DNA from: Methylomonas sp. 11b
GTDB taxonomy: Bacteria; Pseudomonadota; Gammaproteobacteria; Methylococcales; Methylomonadaceae
Direction of reading: 5' to 3'
Assembly (NCBI RefSeq): GCF_000515215.1
Contig: NZ_KI911557.1
Coordinates: 2,599,741 to 2,663,740 of the forward strand
DNA: 64,000 nucleotides
Shown here one piece after another: positions 14,370 through 23,847 of the stretch. The position numbers and the translations under genes are program-made. How positions within the stretch are numbered: position 1 is the first letter of the stretch; every line of letters begins with the position of its first letter. Below the pieces are notes generated by a model. It made no database searches, was not told the origin of the DNA, and worked only from the letters and a program-made list of their open reading frames with translations.

Positions 14370-17300
14370 GTGCCCAATTCTTTAAACGCCACCTCACAAT
14401 CCATTAAATACATGATGCCGACCAGTCAAACCGAGACGCTCGACCAGTATTATCAGCAAGTTCAAGATATTATCCTGAAACGCCAGGATTGGATAAGTGG
14501 CCTGCTACCGGCCAGTACCGCCGTCACCACACACGGCAATTACACCGACGCCTGGGTGCGGGACAATGTCTACAGCATTTTGGCGGCCTGGGGCCTGGGA
14601 CTGGCTTACCGCAAAGTGGAGGGCCAGCAGGAACGCACCTATTTACTGGAACAAAGCGTCGTCAAACTGATGCGCGGTCTGTTGACGGCGATGATGCGGC
14701 AAGCGGCAAAGGTGGAAAAATTCAAACACAGCCAGGACCCACTGGACTCGCTGCACGCCAAATACAAAACCACTAGCGGCGAAGTGGTGGTGGGCGACAG
14801 CGAATGGGGCCATTTGCAACTGGACGCGACCTCCTTGTTCCTGCTGATGCTGGCGCAAATGACCGCCTCGGGCTTGCGGATTGTGTTCAGCATCGACGAA
14901 GTCAATTTCGTGCAAAACCTGGTGCATTACGTCAGCCGGGCTTATCGCACGCCAGACTATGGCATCTGGGAACGCGGCAATAAAATGAATCACGGTCTGG
15001 CGGAATTGAATGCCAGCTCGATAGGCATGGCCAAGGCCGCGCTGGAAGCCATGTCAGGCTGCAATTTGTTCGGCAAGGACGGCGGGCAAACTGCGATCAT
15101 CCACGTGATCAGCGACGACATCGCCCGCACCCGCATCACCTTGGAAGCTCTGCTGCCGCGCGAATCCATCTCCAAGGAAGTCGATTCGGCGGTGCTCAGC
15201 GTTACCGGCTTTCCGGCCTTCGCGGTAGACAATAAAGCGCTACGCGAACGCACCGAGGCTTTGATTGTCGACAAACTGCAAGGCCGCTACGGTTGCAAAC
15301 GTTTCCTGCTGGACGGTCATCAAACCGTGATCGAAGACCATCAGCGTCTGCATTACGAACCGCATGAATTAAAACAGTTCATGGACATCGAATGCGAATG
15401 GCCGCTGTTTTTCTGCTACTTATTACTGAATAAGCTGTTTGCCGGCGATACTGAAGGGGTTGGCGATTATCGCCGCCGCCTGGAAGACCTGCTGGTGGAA
15501 CAAAACGGCCAATGGTTGCTGCCGGAACTTTACATCGTGCCGGAAAGCGCCATCAGCGCCGAAAAGCGCCATCCGCATAGCCAAACTCGCGTCCCCAACG
15601 AAAACGTGCCGCTGGTCTGGGCGCAGAGTCTGTATATCCTGGGCGGATTATTGCAAGACGGCTTGATCGGCGTGGACGACATCGACCCGCTGGGGCGCTA
15701 CAAATCCACCCGCTTATACCCCAACTCTACTTTGCAGATCGCCTTGCTGGCGGAAGATGAACAAGTCCAGGCCGAATTGCGCGAGCGCGGTATTCCGTCG
15801 CAAACTTTAACTGAAATCGCGCCGATCCAAGTGCGAGACGCCAGCGAATTAGCCGCTGCTTACACCCAAGTGGGCCGCAACGACCGTATTGGACTCACTG
15901 GTCGGCCCTTAAGGCAACTACGCACGCTAGCCACCTCCAAGCTTTACGTGCTTGCAGGCGAACCTTTATTGTTTTTACCGCAATTTATGAACCAAAAAGG
16001 ATTCTACATTGCGATGGACAACCAGTTGCTGATTCAACGGTTGCGTACCGAACTGGCCTACATCATCCGCCACTGGGACAACCCCGCTCAGCCTCTATTG
16101 GTCATCAATATCAAGCACAACATGCTCGGCAATGAAGACCGGCAAGTGTTGCTGGGCTTTATCGAACAACTCAGCCAGGGCAATGTGCAAGGCACGCCGG
16201 TTAAGCTCGGGCTATTAACCGATTTTGTCCAAACCGCCAGCCACGAAAAAATCGGCAACCTGCACGGTTTTAGTTTCTCGGAAGCCAGTTGGGAAGAAGT
16301 CGAACGCCCCTTCGCCAATTTGCTGGCCCACAACAACCAAGCCTCGCAAGCGCTGGATAGCTTCGTATTGACCGAGTGGGAAATCGGTGACGACAACCAA
16401 CTAGTGGAACAGTTGCGCAATAACCCCAACCTCTATGCCCAGCTGGAAGCCCTCACCTTACTCTGCCAACGTCACGGGCTTGATTACGACACCGGCTTAC
16501 GCAACGATGATAACCAGCCGGGACGGGTGCGCGACTTGTTGGAAGAAGTCTATGTCCGAGCCGGCGACCGCCACGCCTGGAATGTGGTACGTCGCTGCGC
16601 CAGCTTACTGGGCAAATATGACATCAACCTGGAACAGGCCGCCACCGAGATACTGGTGCGCCAGCATGGCTTGACCGTGGGCCGCGCCTACAGCGGCAAA
16701 GCCACCTTGCGTCGTCCGACCGATTCCTGGCAAATCCTGGACACCATCCGCACCTTTAACCCCAACGACAGTAGCCAGCAGATCATCGTGCAGGAATTGA
16801 TTATCTACCTGGGCATGCTGATCAAGTTAAAGCCGGAACTGTTCGCCGACATGCACACGATCCGGGTCGGCCACATTCTGCAATTGATTATCGCCCGACA
16901 AAAGCGTCTGAGCAGCAGCTCGCTGGATCAGGCGTTTAGCGATATTTTGTCCCTGCCGCCGCATCAAGTCGCGGACTTATTGCAAGAGACCCTGGAAGAT
17001 TACAACAACAGTGAAAACCAGCTCGGCCAAGTCGAAACCCTGCACTGCGAAGGTCCGCATCGCGATTTAACCGCAGCGCGTTTCCCTGAATCGATGAACC
17101 CAAAAGACCGCGGCGATGCCGACGATTGGTATGCCTGGCGCGAACAGCAAGGCAGCGTCGGCCGTGAGAACGAAGCCTTCTTCGCCGGGGTCTGGGACTT
17201 GCTGCATCATTGCAAAGGCCTGATGGTTGGTGAAAAATACAATAGCAAACGCCGGATCGACAGCGAGATCATGCTGGCGCAAATGACCGCCGGCGAACAA

Positions 17301-17627
17301 AGCTTCAGGCTGCATATCAACCATATTCTGAATAAAATTCAGGCGCCGGTTTACCGGCAATTGAGCGTCGAAGCCTTACGCGCACTGGCATCCATCGTCC
17401 GCGATTATCCGGATCTATACATTGACGACACCTTGGTCACGGATATTTTGATCGGCCATGCGGTCAGAATCAGCTGGCTACAGCAGCATCCGCAATACCG
17501 CGATCATTACGAAGAATGCGTATCGCTGGCTTGGCAAGCGTTTTACCAGCTGCCGCCGCATGCACTGGCCAACGCGATACTCGATGCCTTGATCCACTTG
17601 CTCAACAACGCCACCCCAACCTCATGA
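14370..17627 (+). CDS. Glycoside hydrolase 15-related protein homologous to phosphorylase kinase regulatory subunit
   Basis: A 1085-residue protein. The N-terminal half is a GH15-like (alpha/alpha)6 domain. It begins like the animal phosphorylase kinase alpha/beta subunits (AWVRDNVYSILAAWGLGLAYRK) and contains NENVPLVWAQSLYILG. The similarity continues to the C-terminal part (GLMVGEKY ... EIMLAQMTAGEQSFRLHINH ... YRQLSVEALRALASIVRDYP), so it is collinear with the whole subunit and close in length to the human beta subunit. Its bacterial role is not established; control of glycogen or storage-sugar enzymes is an inference from family and from the glucokinase gene that follows. GTG at 14370 directly follows dcd; ATG at 14412 or 14415 are possible starts. 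Confidence 0.85.
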   Translation: MPNSLNATSQSIKYMMPTSQTETLDQYYQQVQDIILKRQDWISGLLPASTAVTTHGNYTDAWVRDNVYSILAAWGLGLAYRKVEGQQERTYLLEQSVVKLMRGLLTAMMRQAAKVEKFKHSQDPLDSLHAKYKTTSGEVVVGDSEWGHLQLDATSLFLLMLAQMTASGLRIVFSIDEVNFVQNLVHYVSRAYRTPDYGIWERGNKMNHGLAELNASSIGMAKAALEAMSGCNLFGKDGGQTAIIHVISDDIARTRITLEALLPRESISKEVDSAVLSVTGFPAFAVDNKALRERTEALIVDKLQGRYGCKRFLLDGHQTVIEDHQRLHYEPHELKQFMDIECEWPLFFCYLLLNKLFAGDTEGVGDYRRRLEDLLVEQNGQWLLPELYIVPESAISAEKRHPHSQTRVPNENVPLVWAQSLYILGGLLQDGLIGVDDIDPLGRYKSTRLYPNSTLQIALLAEDEQVQAELRERGIPSQTLTEIAPIQVRDASELAAAYTQVGRNDRIGLTGRPLRQLRTLATSKLYVLAGEPLLFLPQFMNQKGFYIAMDNQLLIQRLRTELAYIIRHWDNPAQPLLVINIKHNMLGNEDRQVLLGFIEQLSQGNVQGTPVKLGLLTDFVQTASHEKIGNLHGFSFSEASWEEVERPFANLLAHNNQASQALDSFVLTEWEIGDDNQLVEQLRNNPNLYAQLEALTLLCQRHGLDYDTGLRNDDNQPGRVRDLLEEVYVRAGDRHAWNVVRRCASLLGKYDINLEQAATEILVRQHGLTVGRAYSGKATLRRPTDSWQILDTIRTFNPNDSSQQIIVQELIIYLGMLIKLKPELFADMHTIRVGHILQLIIARQKRLSSSSLDQAFSDILSLPPHQVADLLQETLEDYNNSENQLGQVETLHCEGPHRDLTAARFPESMNPKDRGDADDWYAWREQQGSVGRENEAFFAGVWDLLHHCKGLMVGEKYNSKRRIDSEIMLAQMTAGEQSFRLHINHILNKIQAPVYRQLSVEALRALASIVRDYPDLYIDDTLVTDILIGHAVRISWLQQHPQYRDHYEECVSLAWQAFYQLPPHALANAILDALIHLLNNATPTS

Positions 17628-17635
17628 GGACGCAT

Positions 17636-18619
17636 ATGATTCTAGCCGGCGACATTGGCGGAACCAAAACGGTTCTGGCCTTACTCGACAGACAAGCCGA
17701 CGGCACGCTGAGCTGTTTACAAGAACAAACCTTTGCCAGCGGCGAGTTTCAAACGTTTGAGGAAATTCTGGATCTGTTTCTGAGCGACAAGCCAATAGTG
17801 TCGTCAGCCTGTTTCGGCATCGCCGGCCCGGTGGTCAATCAACGCTGCCAGACGACGAATTTGCCCTGGCTGGTGGACGGCGAACAGCTCAAACTCCGCT
17901 TGAGCACCGAACGCGTGAAATTGTTGAACGATCTGGAAGCGATGGCGATTGGCATGCTGCATCTGCAAGACCAGGACTTCATCGAACTCAACCCCAATGC
18001 CGAACCGCAAACCGGCAACATCGCCGTAATCGCCGCCGGCACCGGTCTCGGCGAAGCGATGCTGCATTGGGACGGCAACCAGTATCACCCCATCGCCACC
18101 GAAGGCGGTCATTGCGATTTTGCGCCGCAAAACCCGCAACAAGACCAACTTTTGACTTATCTGCGCGACCGTTATCCTGCTCATGTCAGCTGCGAACGGG
18201 TGTTGTCCGGTATCGGCTTCAGCAATATCTACGATTTTCTGGCGCACATCCGCTTTGCCCCGCCCTGCCCGGCAGTGCCTCCGGCAGCCGAAGCGCGCGG
18301 TGTGGATCGTAATGCGTTGATTTCCCGCCTGGGCGTGGACGGAGAAGACCCCTTGTGCCGTGAAACCGTGCGCTTGTTTGCGGAACTTTACGGCGCCGAA
18401 GCAGGTAACTTGGCCTTAAAAGCCTTCGCTACCGGCGGCGTATTCATCGGCGGCGGTATCGGCCCGAAAATCAGATCGGCTTTGGAATCCGGGGAATTTA
18501 TCCAGGCTTTTGTCGCCAAGGGCCGGTTTCAACCCATGCTCGCCAAATTGTCGGTTAAGTTGGCTTTGAATCCGCGCACCCCCTTGCTGGGGGCGATGCA
18601 TTACTTTGCCGGTCAATAA
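17636..18619 (+). CDS. glk: Glucokinase
   Basis: A 327-residue cytosolic kinase of the bacterial Glk family that phosphorylates glucose with ATP. The phosphate-1 motif is MILAGDIGGTKT, followed by SACFGIAGPV, the sugar-binding LLNDLEAMAIG, AAGTGLGEAM, and EGGHCDFAP with the catalytic-site Glu and His. The ATG at 17636 is preceded by GAGGA at a good distance, which supports it over upstream in-frame codons. It lies 8 bases after the phosphorylase-kinase-like gene, in the same operon. Confidence 0.94.
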   Translation: MILAGDIGGTKTVLALLDRQADGTLSCLQEQTFASGEFQTFEEILDLFLSDKPIVSSACFGIAGPVVNQRCQTTNLPWLVDGEQLKLRLSTERVKLLNDLEAMAIGMLHLQDQDFIELNPNAEPQTGNIAVIAAGTGLGEAMLHWDGNQYHPIATEGGHCDFAPQNPQQDQLLTYLRDRYPAHVSCERVLSGIGFSNIYDFLAHIRFAPPCPAVPPAAEARGVDRNALISRLGVDGEDPLCRETVRLFAELYGAEAGNLALKAFATGGVFIGGGIGPKIRSALESGEFIQAFVAKGRFQPMLAKLSVKLALNPRTPLLGAMHYFAGQ

Positions 18620-18736
18620 GCATTTGGTATTGATCCATATAAAAAGGTACGGCACTGTCGGAATCGGCTAGGCTTATAAAACAACCTTTTAAATAAGCCT
18701 TTGCTAGAGTTACGTGCTAGCACGTGTAGCCGAGTC

Positions 18737-21160
18737 ATGGTCCAATCCAAGCAGAAACAAGCCAGTTTGCAAAAATCGCTATCAATCCTTCAAGCCGCGC
18801 TCGACTCCAGCACCGACGCTATATTGGTAGTCGATCTGTTCGGCAAAATCGCCACCTTCAATCCTCAATTCATGCGGCTTTGGGGCATCCCGGCAGGTTC
18901 TTTAAAGATCGGCGACGACGAAAAATCGCTGACTTATGCCCTGAAACTCCTAAAAAATCGAACCACCTTCCTAAACCGCATCAAAGAGATTTATAAATAC
19001 CCCAAGCAACGCTACGCCAGCGAACTGGAATTTAAAGACGGCCGCTTTATCGAAAGCTATTGCCAACCACAATATCTGGACGGCCAACCGGCCGGCCGGG
19101 TTTGGAGTTTTCGGGACATCACCGAGCAAAAAACCTCGCGCAGGCGCTTAGCCCAATTAAGCTTTGGCATGGATCAAATGCACGACAGCGCTTATTTGAT
19201 TACCGAGAATGCCAGCTTCATCTACGTCAACAACCAATCTTGCAAGGCTTTGGGCTATAGCCATCAAGAACTGTTGCGGTTGAGCGTATTTGATGTAGAC
19301 CCTTGCTTTCCACGGCAAGTCTGGGCCGCGCATTGGGCGGAACTGAAAATTAAGCGCTCGAATAAGTTGGAAACCATCCACAAAACCAAGGATGGCAGGC
19401 TATTTCCGGTGGAAGTGGTGGCCAATTATTTCGAATACGCCAACGTCGGCTATAACTTGGCTATCGCCCGGGACATTACCGAACGTAAGCGTATCGAAGA
19501 AGCCCTACAACAGGCCGCGCTGATTTATCAAAACAGCAGCGAGGCCATGTTGTTGGCAGACTCAGATGATCGCATCCTCACAATCAACGCCGCGTTTACC
19601 ACCATTACCGGCTACCAATCGGATGAAGTAGTCGGTAAGCACATAGACATTCTAAACAGCAGCAGCCACAGCGAAGCCATGTGGCAAGCCATTCAAAGCA
19701 AGGGCAGTTGGCAGGGCGAAATTTGGGACAAGCGTAAGAACGGCGAGATATATGCCAAGTGGTTAACCGTCAATACCATCTTCGATGCTCAGCAGACCAT
19801 GCAGCGGCGGGTGGCTTTATTTTCCGATATTACCGAAAAGAAAAAAACCGAAGGCGTGATCTGGCAACAAGCCAATTTCGACCCATTAACCCAATTGCCG
19901 AATCGGCGCATGTTTTACGACCGGCTGAGCCAGGACATCAAAAAAGCCCACCGGGAACATAAGCGTCTGGCCCTGTTGTTTATCGATCTGGACTTATTCA
20001 AGGAAGTGAACGACACCCTGGGACACGACATGGGCGACGAGTTGCTGCAAATCGCCGCCCAACGCATTTTGGCCAGCGTGCGGGAGACCGATACCGTAGC
20101 CCGCCTGGGCGGCGACGAATTTACTGTGATCCTGAGCGATGTCGGTGAGCCCGGCAACGCCGAGCGCATAGCCGGCAACCTGTTGCAAAAAATGACTGAA
20201 TGCTTTCAGTTGGGTAACGAAATTGCCTATATTTCCACCAGCATCGGCATCGCTTTTTACCCGGACGATGCCGACAACCTGAAATCTCTGTTAAAGCATG
20301 CGGACCAGGCAATGTATGCCGCCAAGCGCCAGGGCCGGAATCAATATTGTTTCTTCATCCCGACCATGCAGGAATCCGCGCAGGCGCGGCTACGGCTAAG
20401 CAACGACCTACGACTGGCCTTGGCGGGGCAGCAGTTTTATCTGTGTTACCAACCCATCGTCGAACTGGCTACCAATACTGTGCGGAAAGCGGAAGCACTG
20501 ATCCGCTGGCAACATCCGACACGCGGCCTGATCAACCCAGCGGATTTTATTCCGATTGCCGAAGAAACCGGTTTGATCAGCAGTATAGGCAATTGGATTT
20601 TTCAGGAAGCCGCCGAACAAACCAGCCGCTGGCGGCAATCGATACACGAAAAATTCCAGATCAGTATCAATAAGTCGCCGGTCCAGTTTCGGAATGAACG
20701 CGACAGTCATCGCGATTGGCTGGACACATTGGAGGCGCTGAGTCTTTCCGGGCAAAGCGTCGTCATCGAAATTACCGAAGGCCTGTTACTGGATGCCAAT
20801 AGCAGCGTGGCCGAGCAACTGTTGTCGTTCCGCGACGCAGGTATTCAGGTGTCGCTGGATGATTTCGGCACCGGCTATTCCTCGTTGTCTTATCTGAAAA
20901 AGTTCGACATCGATTACCTGAAGATAGATCAGAGCTTCGTCCGCAATCTCGCGATAGGCTCCGACGACATGGCCTTATGCGAGGCAATCATCGTGATGGC
21001 CCACAAACTGGGAATAAAAGTGATTGCCGAAGGCATAGAAACGTCAAGCCAACGGGATTTGCTTACTGCGGCAGGTTGCGATTTCGGACAAGGCTATTTG
21101 TTCGCAAAGCCATTACCGGCTCAGGAATTTGAGAAATTGTTTGCCGATTGTAAGCTTTAA
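18737..21160 (+). CDS. PAS-PAS-PAS-GGDEF-EAL cyclic di-GMP protein
   Basis: A soluble 807-residue protein from the ATG at 18737 (MVQSKQKQASLQ); a TTG 36 bases upstream is possible. Three PAS domains lie at about 20-130, 140-255 and 265-380. A GGDEF domain follows (about 385-555) with an intact LGGDEF and metal-binding FIDLDLFKEVND, then an EAL domain (about 565-805) with EALIRW, the loop-6 motif LDDFGTGYSSLSYL and LKIDQSFV. Both halves look catalytically competent, so it may make or break c-di-GMP depending on the PAS signals. It has no membrane segment. Its third PAS closely resembles those of the proteins at 1385 and 38986. Confidence 0.92.
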   Translation: MVQSKQKQASLQKSLSILQAALDSSTDAILVVDLFGKIATFNPQFMRLWGIPAGSLKIGDDEKSLTYALKLLKNRTTFLNRIKEIYKYPKQRYASELEFKDGRFIESYCQPQYLDGQPAGRVWSFRDITEQKTSRRRLAQLSFGMDQMHDSAYLITENASFIYVNNQSCKALGYSHQELLRLSVFDVDPCFPRQVWAAHWAELKIKRSNKLETIHKTKDGRLFPVEVVANYFEYANVGYNLAIARDITERKRIEEALQQAALIYQNSSEAMLLADSDDRILTINAAFTTITGYQSDEVVGKHIDILNSSSHSEAMWQAIQSKGSWQGEIWDKRKNGEIYAKWLTVNTIFDAQQTMQRRVALFSDITEKKKTEGVIWQQANFDPLTQLPNRRMFYDRLSQDIKKAHREHKRLALLFIDLDLFKEVNDTLGHDMGDELLQIAAQRILASVRETDTVARLGGDEFTVILSDVGEPGNAERIAGNLLQKMTECFQLGNEIAYISTSIGIAFYPDDADNLKSLLKHADQAMYAAKRQGRNQYCFFIPTMQESAQARLRLSNDLRLALAGQQFYLCYQPIVELATNTVRKAEALIRWQHPTRGLINPADFIPIAEETGLISSIGNWIFQEAAEQTSRWRQSIHEKFQISINKSPVQFRNERDSHRDWLDTLEALSLSGQSVVIEITEGLLLDANSSVAEQLLSFRDAGIQVSLDDFGTGYSSLSYLKKFDIDYLKIDQSFVRNLAIGSDDMALCEAIIVMAHKLGIKVIAEGIETSSQRDLLTAAGCDFGQGYLFAKPLPAQEFEKLFADCKL

Positions 21161-21229
21161 AAAGTCGATGTTTGCGGGGTGCCAAATAGGCATAAACATC
21201 GAGAAAACAGTGTTATTTAGTTGGGAGCC

Positions 21230-21260
21230 ACCGAGAAAACAGGTCTTTCGGTGGCAGCCG
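21230..21260. terminator. Hairpin after the GGDEF-EAL gene
   Basis: GCCACCGA and TCGGTGGC pair around a loop of about 13 bases, between two converging genes. There is no clear U-tract, so termination is only likely. Confidence 0.4.
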
Positions 21261-21295
21261 TTAATCAATCCAGCTTGGATTGATTAGATGCGTCC

Positions 21296-21673
21296 TTAGT
21301 GAGCGGCGCTATATACTTTCATCATTTCTTTGTAGAGATCCAGAGTCGCTTTCAAACTAGCAGTGGCATTAGCGTCGCCTTTTTCGATCTCATCGCGGGC
21401 AACTTTCAGTTTGTCACCAGCTCTTTGACGCAAACGCTCGGTTTGCTCGTAGCGGAACTCTTTTTGTGACTGACGAACATCGCCCAGCGCTTTCAAAGTG
21501 CCTTCTTTGTCGCCTTTTTCCAGCAAACTTACAGCTTCCTCTACTTTGGCAACGGTAGCTTCACCGGCTGCACGAACTTTGGCGTCGCCAGCGCTGTTTG
21601 CATTAGCTGATGTCGAAACTAATGCTGCGGCGATCACTAAAAATGAAGCCAAGGTTTTTTTTACTGTGTTCAT
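21296..21673 (-). CDS. Small exported helical protein, unknown function
   Basis: A 125-residue protein with a clear Sec signal peptide (MNTVKKTLASFLVIAAALVS, cleavage near ANA-NS). The mature part is a charged helical protein (KVEEAVSLLEKGDKEGTLKA ... ERLRQRAGDKLKVARDEIEK) with repeated Lys/Glu helices and no Cys. I do not recognise a named family. It is probably periplasmic. It stands alone, facing the end of the GGDEF-EAL gene. Confidence 0.75.
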   Translation of the reverse strand: MNTVKKTLASFLVIAAALVSTSANANSAGDAKVRAAGEATVAKVEEAVSLLEKGDKEGTLKALGDVRQSQKEFRYEQTERLRQRAGDKLKVARDEIEKGDANATASLKATLDLYKEMMKVYSAAH

Positions 21674-21852
21674 ACAAATCCTATCAATTGATATTTAAGT
21701 GTTTTTTTAAACCACATTAAAATTACAAATTTATGACTGTATATTTTAATCCGGTTGCTTGCTCAAAGCTTTTTCATACTACCATAGATTCTGGAAATAA
21801 CAGCAAAAGAGGGAAAAATAACTCAATTACCACAAGCTAAAAACGGTATTGA

Positions 21853-22851
21853 TTATTGCACCGTCAGCCCGGCAATGTGTTTGATAAACCCCGTCTCATT
21901 GACGAAGGTAATATCGTACATTTTGGTTAGCCCCAACACCTGCTCATCACTAACACCCAAGACCAGTAACAGAAAGTTTTCCTTGGCGATATCCAGTCTG
22001 CGCCGCATTTTGCAGTACTTTTCGATAAAGGAACGAAATTCTCCGGATTTACACTCTATAAATACCGGTATACGCCCATTAATTAGAAAAAACACATCCA
22101 CTTCATATTTATCTTCATTCGCAAACTGAATATTAAAGTTTCTTAAGCAAGAGAAAAGTCCTTTACTTTCGTAGAAGTGTTTCAGCAATTTCATAAACAC
22201 ATACCACTCCAACCATTCACCATTAAAAAATCCGACGATGGCCGACATACTCTGTAAAGTTAGATGGACTCTCTTTTCATTTTTATTATAAAAATACTTG
22301 GCAACAAACGAGAATTCGTACAGGTTTTTACAAAATCCGGTAATCGTTTTAATTTGATTTTGACTGTAATCGTTTAAATTCAAAACTACCGATGCGTAGT
22401 TATTTCTTTGGGCTTTTCTAATTTTATCCAGTACCTCCTGCAAGACCGGAAAGTTATCGCCCAACTCAACCGCCACTTCATCATAAAAACCTTGCGTATC
22501 CAAGGCATTATGATTTACTTCGACCTGAACATTCTTACGCTCAAACCAGCTGATAATAGGCTTGTATTGCATACTATTGGTCATCACCGCAGTATTATGC
22601 AAATCCACCTCTTCGACTTTAAGCAAGCGCGTGTCGGATCGCAAAACATCCGCAACGGGGCTCCCCGCCTGCTCTAATTCTCGATATTTACCCAATAACA
22701 CGCCGTATTTATCGATCAGTTTCTTCACAAAAACTACGGTATCGTGAATTGCCGATGCTTGATCGCAAACCGGGCATTTAACCGTTTTGCCCACATGTTC
22801 ATTCGGCACTTCACGTAAATAGGCACAATTGTTACAGCGCAGAATTGCCAT
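21853..22851 (-). CDS. Zinc-ribbon protein with C-terminal PD-(D/E)XK nuclease domain (Card1/DUF1887-like)
   Basis: A 332-residue protein. The N-terminus is a zinc ribbon with Cys at 6, 9, 26 and 29 (LRCNNCAYL, VKCPVCDQ). The middle (about 60-230) is unassigned. The C-terminal region has the restriction-fold core, YEVDVFFLINGRIPVFIECK at about 248-267: an acidic residue, a hairpin and E-x-K. This arrangement resembles the nuclease domain of the CRISPR ancillary proteins Card1/Can2 (DUF1887). I see no CARF signature and no CRISPR locus nearby, so it may be a stand-alone defence or DNA-handling nuclease. It is more A/T-rich than its neighbours, consistent with transfer. Confidence 0.75.
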   Translation of the reverse strand: MAILRCNNCAYLREVPNEHVGKTVKCPVCDQASAIHDTVVFVKKLIDKYGVLLGKYRELEQAGSPVADVLRSDTRLLKVEEVDLHNTAVMTNSMQYKPIISWFERKNVQVEVNHNALDTQGFYDEVAVELGDNFPVLQEVLDKIRKAQRNNYASVVLNLNDYSQNQIKTITGFCKNLYEFSFVAKYFYNKNEKRVHLTLQSMSAIVGFFNGEWLEWYVFMKLLKHFYESKGLFSCLRNFNIQFANEDKYEVDVFFLINGRIPVFIECKSGEFRSFIEKYCKMRRRLDIAKENFLLLVLGVSDEQVLGLTKMYDITFVNETGFIKHIAGLTVQ

Positions 22852-23219
22852 AAGGCGTCCTTGAATATTTTTTACGATAATGAATATGCTTGGCTGGATT
22901 GAGAATAACCACTTAATCAGCTTGCTCTAAAACAGGCGTTTAGCTCATCCCGTTTTATAAGAAACCGGCTTATTGCAATAGCCGTAGATACTGTCACTGC
23001 TACATAACGGGACCTCGTGCATTCGCTGGAGAGCTGCATTTTGACGCTAACAATCCAACCTCAATCTAACGGGCAATCCGCGCCGCTATGTCACAAATCA
23101 CCCCAACCGTCCTGCAATTGTAGACATGCCTGCACAGACCTCAACCGGAAAATACGGCAAAAATATCTATCTAACTGATCTAAAACAAAAAAATCAGACA
23201 AGCAGACTGATTTTAAATC
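22852..23219. other. Non-coding stretch upstream of the flavodoxin gene
   Basis: About 370 bases without a convincing gene between divergent transcription units. I looked for NifA sites (TGT-N10-ACA) and found none with exact spacing; TGT and ACA occur 12 bases apart near 23121-23138. The only strong regulatory candidate is the sigma54-like element just downstream. Confidence 0.5.
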
Positions 23220-23235
23220 TGGATCAAAATTTGCT
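23220..23235 (+). promoter_or_regulatory. Sigma54-type promoter for the flavodoxin operon
   Basis: TGGATCAAAATTTGCT has the invariant GG and GC exactly 10 bases apart, as in the -24/-12 consensus TGGCAC-N5-TTGCW. Initiation would fall near 23246, 47 bases before the flavodoxin ATG. This fits nitrogen-regulated expression of a nifF-type gene. Confidence 0.6.
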
Positions 23236-23292
23236 GAGAAGCTTAAAACGGCTGCACAAGCCTTATCCAGCACTCTCGATTACAGGTGATTT

Positions 23293-23847
23293 ATGAGCAA
23301 AATCGGCATTTTTTTCGGAACGGATACCGGCAGCACTCGTCTAGTGGCAAAAAAGATTTTCAGTTTGTTGGGCGAAGAGCTGGCCGACAAGCCCAAAAAC
23401 ATCAATCGGGTTAAACCCGAAGAACTATTGCAATACGACGCGCTGATATTGGGTACTCCCAGCTACGGCATAGGCGACTTGCCCGGTTTGGGAGCCGGAT
23501 GCCAGGAGCGCAGCTGGCAGGAGTTCGTACCGACCCTGGATGGCGTCGATCTCTCCGGCAAACGGATCGCGTTATTCGGCTTGGGCCATCAAGAACGCTA
23601 TGCCTCGCGCTTCGCCAGCTCCCTGATCCAACTTTACCGGGTATTCTACCGATTCGGCGCCGAGATGATCGGCCGCTGGAGCACGGAAGGCTATACCTTC
23701 GAACATTCCGACTCGGTGATCGACGATCAATTCGTCGGCCTCGTACTAGACCAACGCGGCCAACCGCATTTGACCGACGAGCGCATCAGAGTCTGGCTGG
23801 CGCAAGTCACGCCGCAGTTGTTGCCGGTCTTGGCGGAGGCCGCCTAG
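23293..23847 (+). CDS. nifF: Flavodoxin, nitrogen-fixation type
   Basis: A 184-residue flavodoxin that carries electrons on FMN. The phosphate loop FFGTDTGSTRLVAKK, the first isoalloxazine loop TPSYGIGDLPG and the second loop LGHQERYASRF are present. The long-chain form with the loop insertion fits the NifF/FldA class that feeds electrons to nitrogenase reductase. A sigma54-like promoter lies upstream, and the next gene is a 4Fe-4S leucine-rich-variant protein known from nif regions, which supports NifF over a general flavodoxin. nifHDK itself is not in the window. Confidence 0.85.
   Translation: MSKIGIFFGTDTGSTRLVAKKIFSLLGEELADKPKNINRVKPEELLQYDALILGTPSYGIGDLPGLGAGCQERSWQEFVPTLDGVDLSGKRIALFGLGHQERYASRFASSLIQLYRVFYRFGAEMIGRWSTEGYTFEHSDSVIDDQFVGLVLDQRGQPHLTDERIRVWLAQVTPQLLPVLAEAA

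Noticed and set aside
22852..23292. NifA activator site before the flavodoxin gene
   Set aside because: TGT and ACA occur 12 bases apart near 23121-23138, but the NifA site needs 10. No exact copy was found.
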